A DNA stretch of 17,455 nucleotides from Bacteroidota bacterium (GTDB taxonomy: Bacteria > Bacteroidota > Bacteroidia > Chitinophagales > Chitinophagaceae): NCBI GenBank assembly GCA_023418315.1, contig JAEZZY010000060.1, positions 1 to 17,455 of the forward strand, read 5' to 3'. The notes below the pieces were generated by a model. That model saw only the letters and a program-made list of their open reading frames with translations, did not search any database and was not told the DNA's origin. The position numbers and the translations under genes are program-made. Each line of letters begins with the position of its first letter. Positions within the stretch are counted from its first letter, which is position 1. This document shows, one piece after another, positions 7,006-14,861 of this stretch.

Positions 7006-7572
7006 ATGAAAAAATCAATCCTCCTCCTCAGCAGTGCACTCCTCTTGTTTGCCGCTTGCAACAAAGATGACGGCAACCCCAGCCCCGGCCCTAATACCAA
7101 CGACCCCGATCCCAAGCAGGAGGATGTAATTTCTATTTCCTCCTCCCTCACGGTGGACGGCAAACCGGTCAGCTATAGCATCCAGTCGGAATTTAACATC
7201 AGCCCTTACTCCTTGAGAGCCGGCGATGGCAGCACCATGCGCCAGCCTACGGAAACCACTATCATTCTCTCTTCCATCGGTGTATCAAAAGATGAATTTT
7301 TTGAAGGGAAAGTCATTACCGCCCAAGAGCTTAAAAGCACCTGGGGGCTTCAGCTTTTCACCCCAAAGCCTTTAGCGCTCTATCTTTCCAGAAACTATGA
7401 CGGGCCGGCGCAAGGTACCATTACCGTTACCGAATACGATGAATATCAAGATGCAGATGGCGATACAAAAGCAGGAAAACTAACCCTCCGGTTTGACCAG
7501 GTAATCGTGCAGGATAATCCCGAAAGAAAAACCATCAACGGCGAGATTACGATTGAGAAATATGTTTATTAA
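7006..7572 (+). CDS. Small surface lipoprotein, unknown function
   Basis: This 188-residue protein has a signal peptide ending LLLFAAC with Cys18 as the lipid site. NKDDG follows, a good fit to the Bacteroidota surface lipoprotein export signal, then a Pro/Asn/Asp-rich tether to about residue 41. The body (about 42-188) looks like one compact, beta-rich domain with SLTVDGKPVSYS, GTITVTEYDEY and a final INGEITIEKYV. I do not recognise a family; the alternation resembles small lipoproteins of unknown function common in this phylum. The start follows TTAAAAACTAAACACC, the same A-rich context as in the neighbouring lipoprotein genes. The 216-base gap before it shows only a weak resemblance to the shared leader (AACAAATAGGCC near 6895). 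A clear terminator follows. Confidence 0.85.
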   Translation: MKKSILLLSSALLLFAACNKDDGNPSPGPNTNDPDPKQEDVISISSSLTVDGKPVSYSIQSEFNISPYSLRAGDGSTMRQPTETTIILSSIGVSKDEFFEGKVITAQELKSTWGLQLFTPKPLALYLSRNYDGPAQGTITVTEYDEYQDADGDTKAGKLTLRFDQVIVQDNPERKTINGEITIEKYVY

Positions 7573-7648
7573 TCGCTCCGGAAAAACTGCTGTGAATAGA
7601 TAACCGTTTCGCAGGAAAAGCTCGCTTTTCTCGAAAAACAAAAGGAAT

Positions 7649-7685
7649 AAAAAAACGTTCAGGTTGGGAATCTGAACGTTTTTTT
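7649..7685 (+). terminator. Terminator closing the lipoprotein block
   Basis: A 14-bp perfect stem (7649-7662 with 7672-7685) with core CGTTCAG/CTGAACG and a 9-base loop ends in a run of seven T (7679-7685). A small hairpin, GAAAAGC/GCTTTTC, lies upstream at 7615-7630. It separates the lipoprotein genes from the polysaccharide cluster. Confidence 0.9.
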
Positions 7686-7711
7686 GTGGGATAAGGATCA
7701 ATCAGAGGTTA

Positions 7712-7741
7712 TTGCAAGGGAAATCATTTCGGTTAAATTTG
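7712..7741 (+). promoter_or_regulatory. Bacteroidota-type promoter for the polysaccharide cluster
   Basis: TTG at 7712-7714 and TAAATTTG at 7734-7741 are 19 bases apart and match the known -33/-7 promoter form of this phylum (TTG, then TAnnTTTG). The -7 box ends 40 bases before the ATG at 7782 and lies directly after a terminator. Confidence 0.65.
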
Positions 7742-7781
7742 TAGGATTTTTTAAGATGTACTCAAAAGGTTAATCCCTTCC

Positions 7782-8885
7782 ATGAAAATCCTTTTCCTCG
7801 CACGCTCCACGCTCTACACCGTCTTTGGCGGCGATACGGTGCAGGTAGAAAGCACGGCAAAATATTTACGAAAAAAAGGGCTCGAAGTGGATATTAAATT
7901 ATCCGGCGAGCACATAGATTACACGCCCTATGATTTGCTGCATTTTTTCAATATCATCCGCCCGGCAGACATATTAGGGCATATCAGCAAAACGAAAAAA
8001 CCCTTTGTAGTATCCACCATATTTGTAGATTATAGTGAGTACGAAAAAAATCACCGTACGGGTATTTACGGTTTATGGACGCGCCTGATTTCCGGCGACC
8101 GGCTGGAATATATGAAAGCCGTAGCCAGATGGATAAAAAACGGAGAACGCATACAAAGCCGCAGCTATCTTTATAGGGGGCATGCGGCCTCGGTACGGTA
8201 TATTGCCCAAAAAGCCGCGCTGCTCTTGCCCAATTCGGAGAGTGAGTATAGGCGCTTTGCAAAGCAATACGGAATGGATGTTCCGCACCGCGTTATTTAC
8301 AATGGCATAGACCCCGATATTTTTATGAAAAGCACGGCTATGGAGAAACCGGAAAGCAGGAATCCCAAACTGGTGCTTTGCGTTTCCAGAATAGAAGGCA
8401 GAAAAAATCAACTCAACCTGATAAAAGCGCTCAACCATACCGAATATTCGCTGTACCTCATAGGCGAGCCGTCCGCTAATCATTTACCCTATTATGAAGC
8501 CTGTAAAAAAGCTGCGGCAGACAATATTCATTTTCTCGGGTTTGTAGCCCCGGATCAATTGAGCAATTATTACCGCAATGCCTGTGTGCATGTACTGCCA
8601 AGCTGGAACGAAACCTGCGGACTAAGCAGTTTGGAAGCCGCGTGCAACGGATGCAATATTGTCGTTACCCGCAAAGGCGATACCGAAGAATACTACGGAA
8701 AAGAAGCTTGGTATTGCGATCCTGCTGTTCCCGATTCTATTTTCAAAGCTATTGACCAGGCAGCAAAACAGCCTTATCCACCCACGCTCCGTGAAAGAAT
8801 CATCAAAGAATTTACCTGGGAAAAAACTGCTGAAGACACGCTGGCTGCTTACCGTACCGTTTTACTTGCAACCCAAAATAAATAA
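7782..8885 (+). CDS. Glycosyltransferase, GT4 family
   Basis: This 367-residue protein transfers a sugar from a nucleotide-sugar donor to a growing lipid-linked glycan at the inner face of the membrane (family knowledge). The N-terminal Rossmann half starts KILFLARSTLYTVFGGDTVQ, with the glycine turn near the N-terminus usual for GT-B enzymes. The C-terminal half has YNGIDPDIF (173-181), VSRIEGRKNQ (201-210) and an E-x7-E motif (Glu277, Glu285) inside PSWNETCGLSSLEAA. Length is normal for the family. Donor and acceptor cannot be read from the sequence. It is the first gene of the cluster, behind a recognisable promoter, and the next gene starts 2 bases after its stop. Confidence 0.9.
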   Translation: MKILFLARSTLYTVFGGDTVQVESTAKYLRKKGLEVDIKLSGEHIDYTPYDLLHFFNIIRPADILGHISKTKKPFVVSTIFVDYSEYEKNHRTGIYGLWTRLISGDRLEYMKAVARWIKNGERIQSRSYLYRGHAASVRYIAQKAALLLPNSESEYRRFAKQYGMDVPHRVIYNGIDPDIFMKSTAMEKPESRNPKLVLCVSRIEGRKNQLNLIKALNHTEYSLYLIGEPSANHLPYYEACKKAAADNIHFLGFVAPDQLSNYYRNACVHVLPSWNETCGLSSLEAACNGCNIVVTRKGDTEEYYGKEAWYCDPAVPDSIFKAIDQAAKQPYPPTLRERIIKEFTWEKTAEDTLAAYRTVLLATQNK

Positions 8886-8887
8886 CC

Positions 8888-10015
8888 TTGCCATCTCCCA
8901 AAAAAATAAAACTTGCCTTACTCGGCACCCGCGGCATTCCCAATCAATACGGAGGGTTTGAGCAATTTGCAGAGCAATTCGGAGAGCGTTTTGCTGCGAA
9001 GGGTCATGAGGTAACGGTTTACTGTTCTTCCACACATCCCTATAAGCAAGAGCATTATAAAGGAATAACGCTCGTCCATTGCTATGATCCCGAACAAAAA
9101 ATAGGTACGGCAGGGCAGTTTATTTATGACCTCTGCTGCATCCTCGACAGCCGCAAACGAAACTACGACATCATTCTGCAACTGGGCTATACGAGCAGTA
9201 CGGTTTGGAGTCGTCTGTTTCCCAAGAAAAAAACAATCATAGCCACCAATATGGACGGGCTGGAATGGAAACGCTCGCAATACAATAAAGCCGTACAGTT
9301 TTTTCTGAAACATGCGGAAAAATGGGGCGTCCGTCATAGCCACCACCTCATAGCCGACTCGCGCGCCATTCGCCAATACCTGGCGGATACCTATAAAAAG
9401 CCTTCTGTTTTTGTACCGTACGGAGCGGATTTGTTTGCTCCTGATGAAAGCAGTGCATCTATCCTAACCGACTTGAAACTTGAACCTTATCAATATGATT
9501 TGCTGATTGCCCGTTTTGAACCGGAAAACAACTTGGAAATGATTTTGAAAAGCTATGCGGAAAACGGCGAAAAAAAATTGCTGGTCATCGGCAGGCATGA
9601 AGCCAATGCGTTTGGAAAAAAGTTGTATCAACACTATCATCACCGACACAATATCCAATTTCTCGGCGCTGTTTTCGATATGCAAAAACTGAATTATTTA
9701 CGATATTATTCGCGCTTATACTTGCACGGACATTCCGTAGGGGGCACCAATCCTTCTTTGCTGGAAGCTATGGCCGCCAACGCGCTGGTAGCCGCTCACG
9801 ATAATGTATTCAATAGGGATGTTTTAGGCAATGAGGCTTTTTATTTTGCAGGTGTAACGGAGCTCAACAGATTGCTTGCTCAAGATATTTACAAAGAAAA
9901 TTACAAAGACAGGCTGGCCGCCAACCGGAAAAAAATGGAAGACTGCTATAACTGGGAGCTTATTACACAAACACTGGAAAATTTATTTTATGAATGGATA
10001 GGGAGAAAAGAATAA
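8888..10015 (+). CDS. Glycosyltransferase with DUF1972-type N-terminus, rhamnosyltransferase-like
   Basis: This 375-residue GT-B enzyme has the N-terminal signature LLGTRGIPNQYGGFE (11-25) and the C-terminal GGTNPSLLEAM (285-295). The pair is typical of the DUF1972/GT4 proteins of capsule clusters, which include rhamnosyltransferases such as Cps2T; the actual sugar here is unknown. The start is TTG at 8888: it lies 2 bases after the previous stop, is followed by a Lys-rich N-terminus leading straight into the first beta strand, and the first in-frame ATG is far inside the conserved region (residue 122). Tight spacing indicates cotranscription with the gene at 7782. A small terminator follows. 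Confidence 0.9.
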   Translation: MPSPKKIKLALLGTRGIPNQYGGFEQFAEQFGERFAAKGHEVTVYCSSTHPYKQEHYKGITLVHCYDPEQKIGTAGQFIYDLCCILDSRKRNYDIILQLGYTSSTVWSRLFPKKKTIIATNMDGLEWKRSQYNKAVQFFLKHAEKWGVRHSHHLIADSRAIRQYLADTYKKPSVFVPYGADLFAPDESSASILTDLKLEPYQYDLLIARFEPENNLEMILKSYAENGEKKLLVIGRHEANAFGKKLYQHYHHRHNIQFLGAVFDMQKLNYLRYYSRLYLHGHSVGGTNPSLLEAMAANALVAAHDNVFNRDVLGNEAFYFAGVTELNRLLAQDIYKENYKDRLAANRKKMEDCYNWELITQTLENLFYEWIGRKE

Positions 10016-10092
10016 GCGCTGCTTTAACCTTGTTTTCTACGCGCGAAAGGTGTAAAAAAATTCCGGTTCATCTTGTTCCTTTCCTTGTTCAT

Positions 10093-10115
10093 CCGATTTT
10101 CAAATCGGCTTTTTT
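10093..10115 (+). terminator. Weak terminator inside the cluster
   Basis: CCGATT (10093-10098) pairs with AATCGG (10103-10108) around a TTCA loop, followed by CTTTTTT (10109-10115). The stem is short, so read-through is plausible. It directly precedes TATATTTA (10115-10122), a near match to the TAnnTTTG promoter box, so transcription may restart here. Confidence 0.6.
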
Positions 10116-10150
10116 ATATTTATGACCAAAATTGCTCCAACACTAAGAAT

Positions 10151-11413
10151 TTGAAAAAACGTTACCACGCTATTTTTCGCACGCTGTTCCTTATGGCTTG
10201 TGCGGCTTTACCGTTCATCAACCTTTTTCCGCTGAGTACGTATTTGTTCATCGCTCTGGGGCTGGGGTTATTTTGCACGGGGCATGGTTCGTTTGATTTT
10301 AATAAAAAAGAAGGACTTCCCTGGTTGTTCCTTGCTTTTTATACGCTGCAAATCGTAGGGTTTATAGCCCATCCCAAAGAGACTGCCAATCTATTTTCCT
10401 TAGAACAAAAAGCTGCGTTATTATTTATTCCGCTGTTGATTTCCTCACTCCACCATTATGATGAAAGGATAGGAAAAGACGGAATTAAAGCATTTATAGC
10501 GGGCAATCTGGCGCTTTGTCTTTATTGCTTTTTTTATGCGCTGTATCACTACGTGCAACAGCCCGATACCGGCTATTTTTTTTACCATCGCTATGTATCG
10601 CCTATAGCTTCCAGCGCCATTTATGTATCGTTGTATATTATGGTGAGTCTGCTTTATCTGCTGCATTTTTATACGGCAGAAAAATGGAAACTACCTTTCG
10701 GAATGGTGCTGGGCAGCGTCCTCATCTTTCTTGCCAGTTTATTTCTGCTCAGTTCTAAAATGATTCTCGTAAACGGCTGTTTTCTGATGATCTTGTTTTT
10801 AATAACTACTACGGATAAACGATTGCGCTGGTTCATCGGCGCAGGCTTGTTTATAGGCATCGCGCTTACACTCTTCACCGCCAACCCTATAAGAACACGT
10901 TTTGAAGAATGGGATAGCGAAAAATATGAAGAAGTGCTGGTACGAAACGATTTCACGGATTATCCGTTTGATGATTTTGACCTGCGCTTATTGCTGGCAA
11001 GAATGGGTTGGGAGCTGACGAATGAACACAGAGCCTGGCTTTTCGGAAATGGCGGAAGGGCGTATCAGCAAGCGCTGAACGAAAAAATGTTGTCCTATCA
11101 TTTGTTTAGCGGGAATGAAATAACCCGGGATACCGGCTACCTCAATTGCAATATGCACAATCAGTATCTGGAAAATTTTATGCAATACGGGATGATTGGA
11201 TTTTTCATCTTATTAAGTATTTTTATGTGCTGTGTTTCTGCAGCTATAAAATCAAGAAGTAAAATATTGTTGTATCTGTCTGCTTTGTTTTTCTTTTCGT
11301 TTTTATCGGAATCGGTTTTGGAAACCCAAGCAGGTATTTTATTGTTTACATTAATCATTTACTATGGATGGAAATCTACAAAACAACTAACATCACTGCC
11401 CCTCAACCGCTAA
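10151..11413 (+). CDS. O-antigen ligase/polymerase-like membrane protein (Wzy/WaaL superfamily)
   Basis: This is a hydrophobic inner-membrane protein of 420 residues from the chosen start, with around ten predicted membrane segments, a large periplasmic loop (about residues 245-340) and, at its end, HNQYLENFMQYGMIGF (336-351), the usual landmark of the O-antigen ligase/polymerase family. An Arg in LRLLLARMGW lies in the same loop. It would join undecaprenyl-linked repeat units into a polymer or ligate them to an acceptor; Wzy and WaaL cannot be separated by sequence alone. The frame is open up to a TTG at 10073, but that would place the terminator at 10093-10115 inside the gene. TTG at 10151 (start LKKRYH, then a membrane helix) is preferred; ATG at 10193 is the other option. 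It overlaps the next gene by 46 bases. Confidence 0.85.
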   Translation: MKKRYHAIFRTLFLMACAALPFINLFPLSTYLFIALGLGLFCTGHGSFDFNKKEGLPWLFLAFYTLQIVGFIAHPKETANLFSLEQKAALLFIPLLISSLHHYDERIGKDGIKAFIAGNLALCLYCFFYALYHYVQQPDTGYFFYHRYVSPIASSAIYVSLYIMVSLLYLLHFYTAEKWKLPFGMVLGSVLIFLASLFLLSSKMILVNGCFLMILFLITTTDKRLRWFIGAGLFIGIALTLFTANPIRTRFEEWDSEKYEEVLVRNDFTDYPFDDFDLRLLLARMGWELTNEHRAWLFGNGGRAYQQALNEKMLSYHLFSGNEITRDTGYLNCNMHNQYLENFMQYGMIGFFILLSIFMCCVSAAIKSRSKILLYLSALFFFSFLSESVLETQAGILLFTLIIYYGWKSTKQLTSLPLNR

Positions 11414-12078
11414 GGATAAAGCAAGACCTTAGCCGCGATCCACCTCCAGCCGTAGCCGCCTCCTTACCGGCTTCATGGGCTTTGTCGCCTGGAAAAAGAG
11501 CGCTGGATTTGTTGCTCGCACTTGTCTTGATGGTGGCGGCGCTTTCATGGATTACGCTATTGCTGGGAGTGCTTATCAAGCTGAACTCGCGAGGCGCTGT
11601 ATTTTTCACTCAAAAAAGAATCGGGAAAAACGGAAGTGTATTCACCTGCTATAAATTCCGTACGATGTATCCCAATAAATTGTCGGACAGTATGCAGGCA
11701 ATGAATAACGATGTGCGGGTTACTTCTTTAGGAAAATGGCTTCGCCGTTATCATATAGATGAGCTGCCGCAGATTTTCAATATCTTTTTAGGGCACATGA
11801 GCTTTGTAGGCCCGCGCCCGCACATGCTCAGCGACGATGTTTTTTTCGCATCGGTACTGCCTTGCTACGACCGCCGAAAATCCGTGCGTCCCGGACTGAC
11901 GGGAATGGCTCAGATAAAAGGATTTCACGGATATGCACAAGATATAATCAGCATTTCCAACCGTACCAGAATGGATTTGTTTTATATCAGAAAAGCATCT
12001 TTTTCCATTGATTTCAAAATTCTGCTGGCTACTTTGTTTCCACCACTTCATGAAAAAAAGAAATCATGGAACAAGTAG
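11368..12078 (+). CDS. Polyprenyl-phosphate sugar-1-phosphate transferase (bacterial sugar transferase family)
   Basis: This 236-residue enzyme starts glycan assembly by moving a sugar phosphate from a nucleotide sugar onto undecaprenyl phosphate. Evidence: KRALDLLLALVLMVAAL (43-59), the single N-terminal membrane segment; FFTQKRIGKNGSVFTCYKFR (79-98); the catalytic Asp131-Glu132 in DELPQIFN; MSFVGPRPHM; and RPGLTGMAQIKGFHG. It has the short PglC/WcaJ-C-terminal form without the four extra membrane segments of full WbaP-type enzymes. The first 40 residues are Pro/Ala-rich and unlike the family, so a later start (for example TTG at 11482) is possible. It overlaps the genes on both sides (46 and 13 bases), pointing to one operon with translational coupling. 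Confidence 0.93.
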   Translation: MEIYKTTNITAPQPLRIKQDLSRDPPPAVAASLPASWALSPGKRALDLLLALVLMVAALSWITLLLGVLIKLNSRGAVFFTQKRIGKNGSVFTCYKFRTMYPNKLSDSMQAMNNDVRVTSLGKWLRRYHIDELPQIFNIFLGHMSFVGPRPHMLSDDVFFASVLPCYDRRKSVRPGLTGMAQIKGFHGYAQDIISISNRTRMDLFYIRKASFSIDFKILLATLFPPLHEKKKSWNK

Positions 12079-12983
12079 CCACTCATCCTCTTTTGCTGGA
12101 AAAAGTATTGCTGGTGCTTCATTATTTTGAAGTGTTTTCCTATCCGCTCACCCGGCAGGAAATAAGAAGCAATTGCAGCATACTGCTTTCCCCGGAAGAA
12201 ACGGAAGCAACACTCAGGGAACTGGAAGAACGCAAGAAAGCCTTTGCCTATAAAGGCTATTACAGTAGCCATGCTTCGGTTAAAAATTGGGTAGAACGCC
12301 GCCTTGCCGGCAATTGTCTGGCGGATCGGCATATTCAAAAAGCAGTGGTGGTAGGGCGTTTTTTGTATGGGTTTCCCTTTGTGCGGTTTGTAGGCATTTC
12401 CGGTTCTCTTTCCAAGGGTTTTTCCCGGCCCAAAGGCGATTATGATTTTTTCATCGTTACCGAAAAAAACAGATTGTGGATTTGCCGCACGATTCTGCAC
12501 TTTTTTAAAAAGATGAGTTTTTTAGCCGGGCAGCAACATAAGTTTTGCATGAATTATTTTCTGGATGAAGCGCATCAGGAAATTGAAGAAAAAAATCTTT
12601 ACACGGCCATCGAGTTGTCCACCTTGTTGCCCGTGAGCGGATCGCAGGTGTATAGGCAATTGATGCAGGAAAATAATTGGGTCAAAGATTTTTTACCGAA
12701 CGATTACATTCCATTTTACAGCATCCGCACCTCCGATAGAAAAGCGCGGTTTTTCCGCTGGCTGGAACTGCCGTTTACCATTTATGGAAATGCGCTCAAT
12801 AGAATGCTGATGAAGCTGACCGACCGCAAGTGGCGACGCAAATGGGAGAAAAAAAATTATCCTAAAGAAGATTATGATCTTGCATTTAAAACCACATTGT
12901 ATCAATCGAAAAATCACCCTACCAATTACCAAAAGAAAACACTGGAAGGGCTAAAAACCATCGTGCATAATAAAGGTCTGTAG
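12066..12983 (+). CDS. Nucleotidyltransferase-fold protein in the polysaccharide operon
   Basis: This 305-residue protein has GISGSLSKGF followed by GDYDFFIV (residues 111-131). GS-x(n)-DxD (Ser114, Asp125, Asp127) is the signature of the polymerase-beta-like nucleotidyltransferase superfamily; a third acidic residue may lie in NYFLDEAH (Asp167 or Glu168), which is tentative. The N-terminus (about 10-60) contains YFEVFSYPLTRQEI, a helical segment that reads like a winged-helix domain. The C-terminus is basic and rich in Lys/Arg/Trp. Its substrate cannot be deduced: it might modify a sugar, a lipid or a protein. It starts 13 bases inside the sugar-transferase gene, so it is very likely translated with it. 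It ends 3 bases before the convergent methyltransferase gene. Confidence 0.8.
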   Translation: MEQVATHPLLLEKVLLVLHYFEVFSYPLTRQEIRSNCSILLSPEETEATLRELEERKKAFAYKGYYSSHASVKNWVERRLAGNCLADRHIQKAVVVGRFLYGFPFVRFVGISGSLSKGFSRPKGDYDFFIVTEKNRLWICRTILHFFKKMSFLAGQQHKFCMNYFLDEAHQEIEEKNLYTAIELSTLLPVSGSQVYRQLMQENNWVKDFLPNDYIPFYSIRTSDRKARFFRWLELPFTIYGNALNRMLMKLTDRKWRRKWEKKNYPKEDYDLAFKTTLYQSKNHPTNYQKKTLEGLKTIVHNKGL

Positions 12984-12986
12984 CCG

Positions 12987-13811
12987 CTACACTTCTGATT
13001 TTTGGTATAAAAACAAGGTGTATTCTCCCTTGCTCCAAAGGAAGGTTTTGTTGGCCCATCCGTCCATCCTGGCAAGCAAGCCGCAGAAACGCGGATATTT
13101 TTTCACACGATCTTGCTGAAACCATGCAGGGTAAAAAACAGAGTAGCCTTTTTTTGTCTGGAGGGTGAGGTTTGTGTTGGCAAAAGCCTTTTTTATTTGT
13201 GCAGGCGTATAGGTTTGGCTATGTAGTTTAAAATCGTTGGAATAGCCGCCCCATACCTTTCCCCATCGTGCTATCGCTTTCTTAGGACGTAGTTTCAGAA
13301 TATTGATAAAAAATTCGGAGAGATAATATTTATTTACGAAACTGAGCATAGCTTGTCCGTTTTTATTCAGCAATTTGTCTAAAATCTGCGCTGCTGCCTC
13401 CAGAGAATGTACCGTATTGAGCGCTCCGAAAAAAACCGTTATCACATCAAATTTCATTTCCGCATCAAGATGTTCCTGTAGCTTTTCAATGCCGGTATGT
13501 AGGAACTGTGCATTCTGCAAGTTTTGTGCGGTGCATAATTCTTTTGCCTGTTCTATCATCTTCGCCGATACATCAATGCCATATACTGCTGCGTCGGGAA
13601 ATTTTTGTGCAAAATAAGCGACATCTATCCCCGGTCCGCAGCCAATATCCAAAATCGTTTTAGGATGCGGGTGCGTAACGAATGTGCGAAAGGAATGACG
13701 CATTTCCGTAAGGATACTGTTCTCCTCGCTTTTGTGGTGGTGCTTTTCCGCAAACAAATCGAAGTAGCCGCCCACCTGTTGATAATATTCGCGGGTGTTA
13801 TTTTTTTTCAT
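12987..13811 (-). CDS. Class I SAM-dependent methyltransferase
   Basis: This 274-residue protein has motif I ILDIGCGPGID (53-63), the acidic end of strand 2 in YGIDVSAKMIEQA (77-89) and FDVITVFFGALNTV for the later core strands, so it binds S-adenosylmethionine. The C-terminal half (RPKKAIARWGKVWGGYSND onward) shows no specific substrate signature; small molecule, sugar and lipid are all possible. The frame is open to an ATG at 13907, but the ATG at 13811 (MKKNNTREYY) is preferred, because the upstream gene ends in the ATGAAAAAAAATAA overlap and the first 32 codons merely read its 3' end in another frame. The 14-base overlap implies translational coupling to the SDR-like gene. Confidence 0.9.
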   Translation of the reverse strand: MKKNNTREYYQQVGGYFDLFAEKHHHKSEENSILTEMRHSFRTFVTHPHPKTILDIGCGPGIDVAYFAQKFPDAAVYGIDVSAKMIEQAKELCTAQNLQNAQFLHTGIEKLQEHLDAEMKFDVITVFFGALNTVHSLEAAAQILDKLLNKNGQAMLSFVNKYYLSEFFINILKLRPKKAIARWGKVWGGYSNDFKLHSQTYTPAQIKKAFANTNLTLQTKKGYSVFYPAWFQQDRVKKYPRFCGLLARMDGWANKTFLWSKGEYTLFLYQKSEV

Positions 13812-14712
13812 TTTTTGCAAGTTGTCGAATGTACGGCTCAAGCTCCCTATGGATGGGCTTATAGGAGTGCAGCAGCTCTTTATACAGCGTATCCAAAACC
13901 ACTTCACAACATACAGCGTTTTTTACGGTTTTTCCCATTGTCCGTATTATTTCTGTAGGGGAAATTAATTCTTCCTCGGCACATTCATAGGCTTCTTGAA
14001 GTTGCCTGATAAACCGGCTATAAGGCATTTCGGAATGCGTATAAATATTATAGACCTTACCAAAAGCCGCATGGCGAGCGTAATGCCACAACATAGCTGC
14101 ACAATCTTCCACTGTTATCAACGACATTTTTCGCTTTTTATCTCCATACACGGGAATCTTATTGTGCCGGCGTATCGGGTGATGATAAAGCTGCGTAAAC
14201 CAAGAACCGTTTCCAAGAATCCACGGCGCACGCAGCAGCATGATTTGCGGGTCATGTTGCGCTACGGCTTTTTCAAAAGGGCGTTCGGCATGGCGGTAGT
14301 ATTTTGCAAAACCTTCAGGATGCAAGGGGGTGGTTTCTGTTGCTTTGGTTTGTGGGAAATGCCCGTAGAGCAGCGAACCGGAGAGGTAAATTAATTTTGC
14401 AGTCGTGGCATGTACTGCCTGCACAATGCGCTTATTAGCCTTCTTGCCTTGCCATCCGGCATAGCTTCGTCCTATGTCTCCCCATTTTTTTCCTGATATT
14501 CTTGCCAGATGAAAAACATAATCGTAATTGCCTATGGAGATGAGGTGTGGCGTTTCATGGAGCGAAGCCTGCACATAGGTTACAGAATCGAAGCGTTGCG
14601 CCGCCTGGGTATGGTGGAGAAGTGCGGTAATGTCCAACGCAGGGTTTTGCACCAGTAGCTGCAACAAAGCCTTGCCAGTAAAACCCGTAGCGCCCAAAAC
14701 TAATATGCGCAT
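13798..14712 (-). CDS. Atypical extended SDR, NAD(P)-binding epimerase/dehydratase-like
   Basis: This 304-residue protein has the nucleotide-binding motif GATGFTG (7-13), NYDYVFHLA (62-70), KLIYLSGSLLYG (106-117) and RAPWILGNGS (161-170), which place it among the extended short-chain dehydrogenases related to nucleotide-sugar epimerases. The usual active-site Tyr-x3-Lys is altered: the matching stretch is KYYRHAERP (137-145), where the lysine position is Glu143 (Tyr139-x3-Glu) or Ala142 (Tyr138-x3-Ala). It may bind NAD(P) without standard catalysis, or use another mechanism. A few non-catalytic family members are known as regulators or chaperones. It is transcribed with the methyltransferase gene (14-base overlap). 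Confidence 0.85.
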   Translation of the reverse strand: MRILVLGATGFTGKALLQLLVQNPALDITALLHHTQAAQRFDSVTYVQASLHETPHLISIGNYDYVFHLARISGKKWGDIGRSYAGWQGKKANKRIVQAVHATTAKLIYLSGSLLYGHFPQTKATETTPLHPEGFAKYYRHAERPFEKAVAQHDPQIMLLRAPWILGNGSWFTQLYHHPIRRHNKIPVYGDKKRKMSLITVEDCAAMLWHYARHAAFGKVYNIYTHSEMPYSRFIRQLQEAYECAEEELISPTEIIRTMGKTVKNAVCCEVVLDTLYKELLHSYKPIHRELEPYIRQLAKNEKK

Positions 14713-14714
14713 AT

Positions 14715-14774
14715 CCCTATAGATTTAGGGCGGTAAGTTATAAACCACGAAGCCAATTCAGGAATATAACCGCC
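14715..14774 (-). promoter_or_regulatory. Two overlapping inverted repeats before the SDR-like gene
   Basis: CCCTA (14715-14719) with TAGGG (14726-14730) can form a hairpin 2 bases before the start codon at 14712. GGCGGT (14729-14734) with ACCGCC (14769-14774) forms a second, wider stem extended by nearby TATA blocks. They share bases 14729-14730 and so compete. A leader switch is possible but unproven. The remaining bases to the LD-carboxypeptidase stop (14775-14861) show no other structure. Confidence 0.3.
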
Positions 14775-14861
14775 AATTTTTTTCAGGTTTGCCCTTGCAT
14801 AAATTTATTGCTGCACTTCACTATCCGGAGCGCAAACCAATAAATCGCCTGCATAAAGGTT

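Noticed and set aside
8659..8961. 100-codon plus-strand frame between the two glycosyltransferases
   Set aside because: It overlaps both genes in another frame and has no recognisable features.
10073..10150. Upstream TTG start for the Wzy-like protein
   Set aside because: It would place a terminator hairpin inside the coding region; the TTG at 10151 gives a normal N-terminus.
13812..13907. N-terminal extension of the methyltransferase
   Set aside because: These 32 codons only read the 3' end of the SDR-like gene in another frame, and the sequence is unlike a methyltransferase start.
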